A stretch of DNA of 20,460 nt from Roseiarcus sp049513815 (lineage in GTDB: Bacteria > Pseudomonadota > Alphaproteobacteria > Rhizobiales > Beijerinckiaceae): contig JBEKVR010000088.1 of assembly GCA_049513815.1 (NCBI GenBank), positions 1-20,460 on the forward strand, given 5' to 3'. Of this stretch, positions 17,255-20,460 are shown piece after piece; within the stretch, counting starts at the first letter, position 1, and each line of letters begins with the position of its first letter. A model generated the notes under the pieces. That model was not told where the DNA came from. It was given only the letters and a program-made list of their open reading frames with translations, and ran no database searches. The position numbers were made by a program, and so were the translations under genes.

Positions 17255-17626
17255 ATGATGAAATCGCGAGACACGCTGATTCGCCTCAAGCGGTTCCAGG
17301 CCGACGAGAAGCGGCGGCGGGTCAAGCAGATCGAGGCCATGGTGGCGGAATTCTCGCGCATGGCCGGCGATCTCGACCGGGAAATCGCCAACGAAGAAAA
17401 GCGCGCCGGGATCTCCGACCCCCATCACTTCGCCTATCCGACCTACGCCCGCGCCGCGGGCGCGCGCCGCGACAATTTGAAGCGATCGATCGACGAACTC
17501 AGCGGGCAGATCGAGGAGGCCAAAGCCGGTCTCGAAGAAGCCCTGATGGAACTCGCCAAATACGAATCGCTCGAAGGCCGCGAGAAGGCGATGGAACGCG
17601 CGCACGAGGCCGCCGCCCGCGCCTGA
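17255..17626 (+). CDS. fliJ: FliJ-like flagellar export chaperone
   Basis: The protein has 123 residues, nearly all helical and highly charged, from MMKSRDTLIRLKRFQADEKR to HEAAARA. Heptad-like coiled coil runs through QIEAMVAEFSRMAGDLDREI and again through LKRSIDELSGQIEEAKAGLE, with the rhizobial FliJ signature HFAYPTYARAAGARRDNL between them. FliJ is the soluble stalk of the flagellar type III export ATPase (with FliI) and helps escort rod, hook and cap subunits. ATG 17255 has GGAG 7 bases upstream; ATG 17258 is equally possible, and an upstream in-frame ATG at 17162 would add an unrelated Cys-rich leader. No other flagellar gene is in the window. The position divergent from ctrA fits CtrA-controlled flagellar expression. 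Confidence 0.82.
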   Translation: MMKSRDTLIRLKRFQADEKRRRVKQIEAMVAEFSRMAGDLDREIANEEKRAGISDPHHFAYPTYARAAGARRDNLKRSIDELSGQIEEAKAGLEEALMELAKYESLEGREKAMERAHEAAARA

Positions 17627-17710
17627 ACGCCGGTCGCCGAGCGATTGCGGCCCGCCTGCCGATGCAGTACACGGGACCGGTGTTCAGCCATCGACGGGGG
17701 CGATAAAGAC

Positions 17711-17998
17711 ATGGCAAGTCATGACCACGCGGTCGCGGCCGGCGAATCGAGGGATCTGGCCGCGCACGAATCGACTTACGCCGCGTTCGTCGCGTTGACC
17801 GAAATCGCCGTCGCGCTGCTGCTCTGCATCGTTCTTTGTCTCGTTGTTTGGGGTCTCGAGGGCCATGGCTTCGTCGCCCTGGTCGGAATGATCGTCGCGT
17901 GTGTCGCCGCCGCTGTCGGCTCCGTCGCCGGCTATGGGTGGCGCGCATTGACGCCGATCATATTGTTGCTCGGGCTCGCTTCTATCGTTCTGAAATAG
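17711..17998 (+). CDS. small membrane protein resembling aa3-type cytochrome c oxidase subunit IV
   Basis: The protein has 95 residues. A hydrophilic N-terminus (MASHDHAVAAGESRDLAAHE) leads into HESTYAAFVALTEIAVALLL, the segment that resembles the bacterial aa3 oxidase subunit IV family. Three hydrophobic stretches are seen, at about 23-46, 50-71 and 75-94; the classical subunit IV has only one, so this is longer than usual. ATG 17711 follows CGATAAAGAC with GGGGG about 11 bases upstream. A longer in-frame start at 17645 gives a Cys/Arg-rich leader that looks spurious. It lies 49 bp before pntAA, in the same direction, and could be part of the pnt transcript. Its job near the transhydrogenase is unknown; a role in assembling or tuning membrane complexes is only a guess. 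Confidence 0.65.
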   Translation: MASHDHAVAAGESRDLAAHESTYAAFVALTEIAVALLLCIVLCLVVWGLEGHGFVALVGMIVACVAAAVGSVAGYGWRALTPIILLLGLASIVLK

Positions 17999-18047
17999 CC
18001 TAGCGCCGGCGGAAGCTGGCCGAGCGCTGACAGTCTGGGATGCCGTC

Positions 18048-19181
18048 ATGCTGATTGGGGTGGTCGCGGAAAAGGATCCGCAGGAGAAGCGTGTCGCCGC
18101 CAGCCCGGAGACCGTCAAGAAATTCCTCGCCCTCGGCGCTGAGGCGGTGGTCGAGAGCGGGGCTGGAATCGCCGCCGGAATCCCCGACGCCGACTTCGTC
18201 GCGGCCGGCGCGCGGATTGGCGCCGCCGCCGAAGCGCTCGCCGCCGACATCCTTCTGAAGGTGCGCCGCCCGAACGAGGCCGAGATCGGCCAGCTCAAGC
18301 GCGGCGCGCTGGTCGTCTCGATCATGGACCCCTATGGCGCCGACCAGGCGCTCGCGGCCCTCGCTGGGGCCGGCGTCGCCGCCTTCGCGATGGAGCTGAT
18401 GCCGCGCATCACTCGCGCCCAGGTGATGGACGTGCTCTCCAGCCAGGCCAACCTCGCCGGCTATCGCGCGGTCATCGACGCCGCAGCGGAATATGGGCGC
18501 GCGCTGCCGATGATGATGACGCCGGCCGGCACCGTCCCCGCCGCCAAGGCCTTCATCATGGGCGTCGGCGTCGCCGGATTGCAGGCGATCGCCACCGCCC
18601 GCCGCCTCGGCGCGGTCGTGACCGCGACCGACGTGCGCCCCGCCACCAAAGAACAGGTCGAGTCGCTCGGCGCCAAGTTCGTTGCGGTCGAGGACGACGA
18701 GTTCAAGCAGGCGGAGACCTCCGGCGGCTACGCCAAGGAAATGTCCGACGCCTACAAGGCCAAGCAGGCGGCGCTGATCGCCTCGCACATCGCCAAGCAG
18801 GACATCGTCATCACCACGGCGCTGATCCCCGGCCGCCCCGCGCCGCGCCTCGTCAACGCCGACATGGTGCGCTCGATGCGCCCTGGTTCGGTCATTATCG
18901 ACCTCGCGGTCGAGCGCGGCGGCAATTGCGAGCTCGCGCGCGCCGGCGAAGTCGTCGTCACCGACAACGGCGTGCGCGTCGTCGGCAATTCCAGCGTGAC
19001 GCGGCTCGCCGCGACCGCATCCGCGCTCTATGCGCGCAATCTCTACGCCTTCGTCGAGACGCTGATCGACAAGACGGCCAAAGCAATCGCGGTCAACTGG
19101 GACGACGAACTGGTCAAGGCGACCCTGCTCACCCGCGATGGAGCCATCGTGCATCCCAATTTCGCGCCGAAGGCGCAGTGA
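18048..19181 (+). CDS. pntAA: NAD(P)+ transhydrogenase, alpha subunit part 1 (NAD(H)-binding domain I)
   Basis: The protein has 377 residues starting MLIGVVAEKDPQEKRVAASP. It is the soluble dI domain, related to alanine dehydrogenase. The NAD-binding fold has MGVGVAGLQAIATARRLGA (GVGVAG at 172-177) with Asp195 at the end of the second strand. SSQANLAGYR (131-140) contains the conserved Gln that contacts the nicotinamide in the Rhodospirillum enzyme. It binds NADH on the cytoplasmic side and passes hydride to NADP+ bound on PntB, using the proton gradient. It lacks the membrane part found in the enterobacterial PntA, which is here a separate gene, the split arrangement known in Rhodospirillum rubrum. 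GGGA lies about 9 bases before ATG 18048. A gap of 117 bp separates it from pntAB, in which I see no gene. Confidence 0.95.
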   Translation: MLIGVVAEKDPQEKRVAASPETVKKFLALGAEAVVESGAGIAAGIPDADFVAAGARIGAAAEALAADILLKVRRPNEAEIGQLKRGALVVSIMDPYGADQALAALAGAGVAAFAMELMPRITRAQVMDVLSSQANLAGYRAVIDAAAEYGRALPMMMTPAGTVPAAKAFIMGVGVAGLQAIATARRLGAVVTATDVRPATKEQVESLGAKFVAVEDDEFKQAETSGGYAKEMSDAYKAKQAALIASHIAKQDIVITTALIPGRPAPRLVNADMVRSMRPGSVIIDLAVERGGNCELARAGEVVVTDNGVRVVGNSSVTRLAATASALYARNLYAFVETLIDKTAKAIAVNWDDELVKATLLTRDGAIVHPNFAPKAQ

Positions 19182-19298
19182 CGACCGCGACCCGCCCGGC
19201 GACGTCGTGAGGCTTGGCCGAGCGGACGACACGAACGCCCGCCCGCCTCCGTCAACCGCCGAGACGAGCCGACAAAACCAGGTTGTTGAGAGGACTCG

Positions 19299-19721
19299 AT
19301 GGAAAATCTAGACGCCACCATCGCCAAGCTGAAGGCCGCCGCCGATGCGACGCAGGAGGCGGCGCACGCCGCCCAAACCTACGCCGATCAACTTGCCGCC
19401 GCCGGCCACGCCGCCACAGGCGGCGCGATCGACCCCTTCGTCTTCCGACTGGCGATCTTCGTCCTCGCGGTTTTCGTCGGCTACTACGTCGTCTGGTCGG
19501 TGACCCCGGCGCTGCATACGCCGCTGATGTCGGAAACCAACGCGATCTCGTCGGTCATCGTCGTCGGAGCGCTGCTTTCGGTCGGCGTCGCCGCGGTCGA
19601 CAGCGGTTCGATGGTCGCGCGCGTCGTCGGCTTCGTCGCGCTGATCCTCGCCTCGGTGAACATCTTCGGCGGGTTCCTCGTCACTGAGCGCATGCTCGCG
19701 ATGTACAAGAAGAAGGGCTGA
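19299..19721 (+). CDS. pntAB: NAD(P)+ transhydrogenase, alpha subunit part 2 (membrane domain)
   Basis: The protein has 140 residues. A 40-residue Ala-rich, probably helical cytoplasmic N-terminus is followed by three membrane segments: FVFRLAIFVLAVFVGYYVVW (about 47-66), ISSVIVVGALLSVGVAAV (about 82-99) and VARVVGFVALILASVNIFGG (about 105-124). TPLMSETNAISSV (residues 74-86, spanning the entry to segment two) is the hallmark of the alpha-chain membrane domain. It ends TERMLAMYKKKG. It is half of the proton channel of the transhydrogenase together with PntB. GAGAGGA lies about 5 bases before ATG 19299. It is separated from pntB by only 6 bp. Confidence 0.95.
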   Translation: MENLDATIAKLKAAADATQEAAHAAQTYADQLAAAGHAATGGAIDPFVFRLAIFVLAVFVGYYVVWSVTPALHTPLMSETNAISSVIVVGALLSVGVAAVDSGSMVARVVGFVALILASVNIFGGFLVTERMLAMYKKKG

Positions 19722-19727
19722 CCTCCC

Positions 19728-20460
19728 GTGAACGCCAATCTCGCAGCCCTCCTCTATCTCGTCTCGGGCATCCTGTTCATCCTCGCGCTGCGCGGCCTGT
19801 CGTCGCCGGCGACGTCGCGCCAAGGCAACCGTTACGGCATGATCGGCATGGCGATCGCCGTGCTGACGACGTTGGCGCTAAGCCCCCCGTCGAGCGGCTT
19901 GGCGTGGTTGCTGGTGGTGCTTGGCGTCGCCATCGGCGGCGGCATCGGCGCCTGGCGCGCCCGCACGATCCAGATGACGGCGATGCCGCAACTGGTGGCG
20001 ATGTTCCACTCGCTGGTCGGCCTCGCGGCCGTGCTGGTGGCCGCCGGCGCGCTCTATGCGCCGCAAGCCTTCGGCATCGCCGAAGGCGATCGCATCCACC
20101 CCGCCAGCATCATCGAAATGTCGCTCGGGCTAGCGATCGGCGCGATCACCTTCACCGGCTCGATCATCGCCTTCCTGAAGCTCGACGGCCGCATGTCGGG
20201 CAAGCCGATTCTATTGCCGCAACGCCATGCGATCAACATCGGCCTCGGCGTCGCGCTCGTCGTCCTGATCGCCGTGTTCTACGTCACGCAGGCGCCGGTC
20301 TTTTTCTGGCTCATCACCGCTGTTTCGCTGGTGCTCGGCGTGACGATGATCATCCCGATCGGCGGCGCCGACATGCCGGTCGTCATCTCGATGCTCAACT
20401 CCTACTCCGGCTGGGCGGCGGCGGGCATCGGCTTTACCCTCGGCAACCTCGCGTTGATCA
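19728..20460 (+). CDS. pntB: NAD(P)+ transhydrogenase, beta subunit (3' end outside the window)
   Basis: From GTG 19728 the frame stays open to the right edge, giving 244 complete residues of about 465 expected. The start MNANLAALLYLVSGILFILA opens a string of membrane helices. MPQLVAMFHSLVGLAAVLV carries His94, the counterpart of the channel histidine of Escherichia coli PntB, and GKPILLPQRHAINIG plus VISMLNSYSGWAAAGIGF are family hallmarks. The C-terminal NADP(H)-binding domain III lies beyond the edge. AAGGG about 10 bases upstream supports the GTG. PntB with PntAA and PntAB makes the proton-translocating enzyme that regenerates NADPH from NADH. Confidence 0.95.
   Translation, partial: MNANLAALLYLVSGILFILALRGLSSPATSRQGNRYGMIGMAIAVLTTLALSPPSSGLAWLLVVLGVAIGGGIGAWRARTIQMTAMPQLVAMFHSLVGLAAVLVAAGALYAPQAFGIAEGDRIHPASIIEMSLGLAIGAITFTGSIIAFLKLDGRMSGKPILLPQRHAINIGLGVALVVLIAVFYVTQAPVFFWLITAVSLVLGVTMIIPIGGADMPVVISMLNSYSGWAAAGIGFTLGNLALI

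Overview
The window looks like chromosome of a high-GC alphaproteobacterium, most likely Hyphomicrobiales/Rhizobiales. The grounds are an imuA-imuB mutagenesis cassette behind a GTTC-N7-GTTC LexA box, the cell-cycle regulator CtrA divergent from a FliJ-like gene, GANTC sites clustered upstream of ctrA, and a split PntAA/PntAB/PntB transhydrogenase. No rRNA, tRNA, insertion sequence, CRISPR array or phage gene was seen.

Layout from left to right. (1) Positions 1-1910: SOS mutagenesis genes imuB (runs off the left edge) and imuA, minus strand. (2) 2007-2240: a small unrecognised gene, minus strand. (3) 2315-10465: a plus-strand two-gene operon ending in a clear intrinsic terminator. It encodes a 1661-residue pyruvate:ferredoxin/flavodoxin oxidoreductase (NifJ type) with extra insertions and a C-terminal single-cluster ferredoxin-like domain. 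The second gene is a 955-residue fusion of an NfnB/GltD-like flavoprotein with an NfnA-like ferredoxin-NADP reductase module. (4) 10660-15824: a minus-strand five-gene operon in the order acetyl-CoA synthetase, E1 alpha, E1 beta, E2 and a free-standing acyl carrier protein. All four junctions are ATGA overlaps. (5) 15980-16684: ctrA. (6) 16685-17254: a regulatory intergenic region. (7) 17255-17626: fliJ. (8) 17711-20460: a small membrane protein resembling aa3 oxidase subunit IV, then pntAA, pntAB and pntB (cut by the right edge).

How the parts may work together. The two central operons converge on each other and both concern acetyl-CoA. One oxidises pyruvate with ferredoxin-level electrons, which the fused Nfn-like partner could pass to NADP+. 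The other pairs acetate activation with a dehydrogenase-type E1/E2 core and, unusually, an acyl carrier protein. Each operon is preceded by a 14-bp FNR/FixK-type dyad (TTGAT-N4-CTCAA and TTGAC-N4-ATCAA), which suggests joint induction at low oxygen. In the nifJ promoter the dyad centre lies 41.5 bp before the start point inferred from the -10-like hexamer, as in a class II FNR promoter. I consider this paired, oxygen-responsive acetyl-CoA/NADPH module the most interesting content of the window. The co-regulation and the electron path are inferences from sequence.
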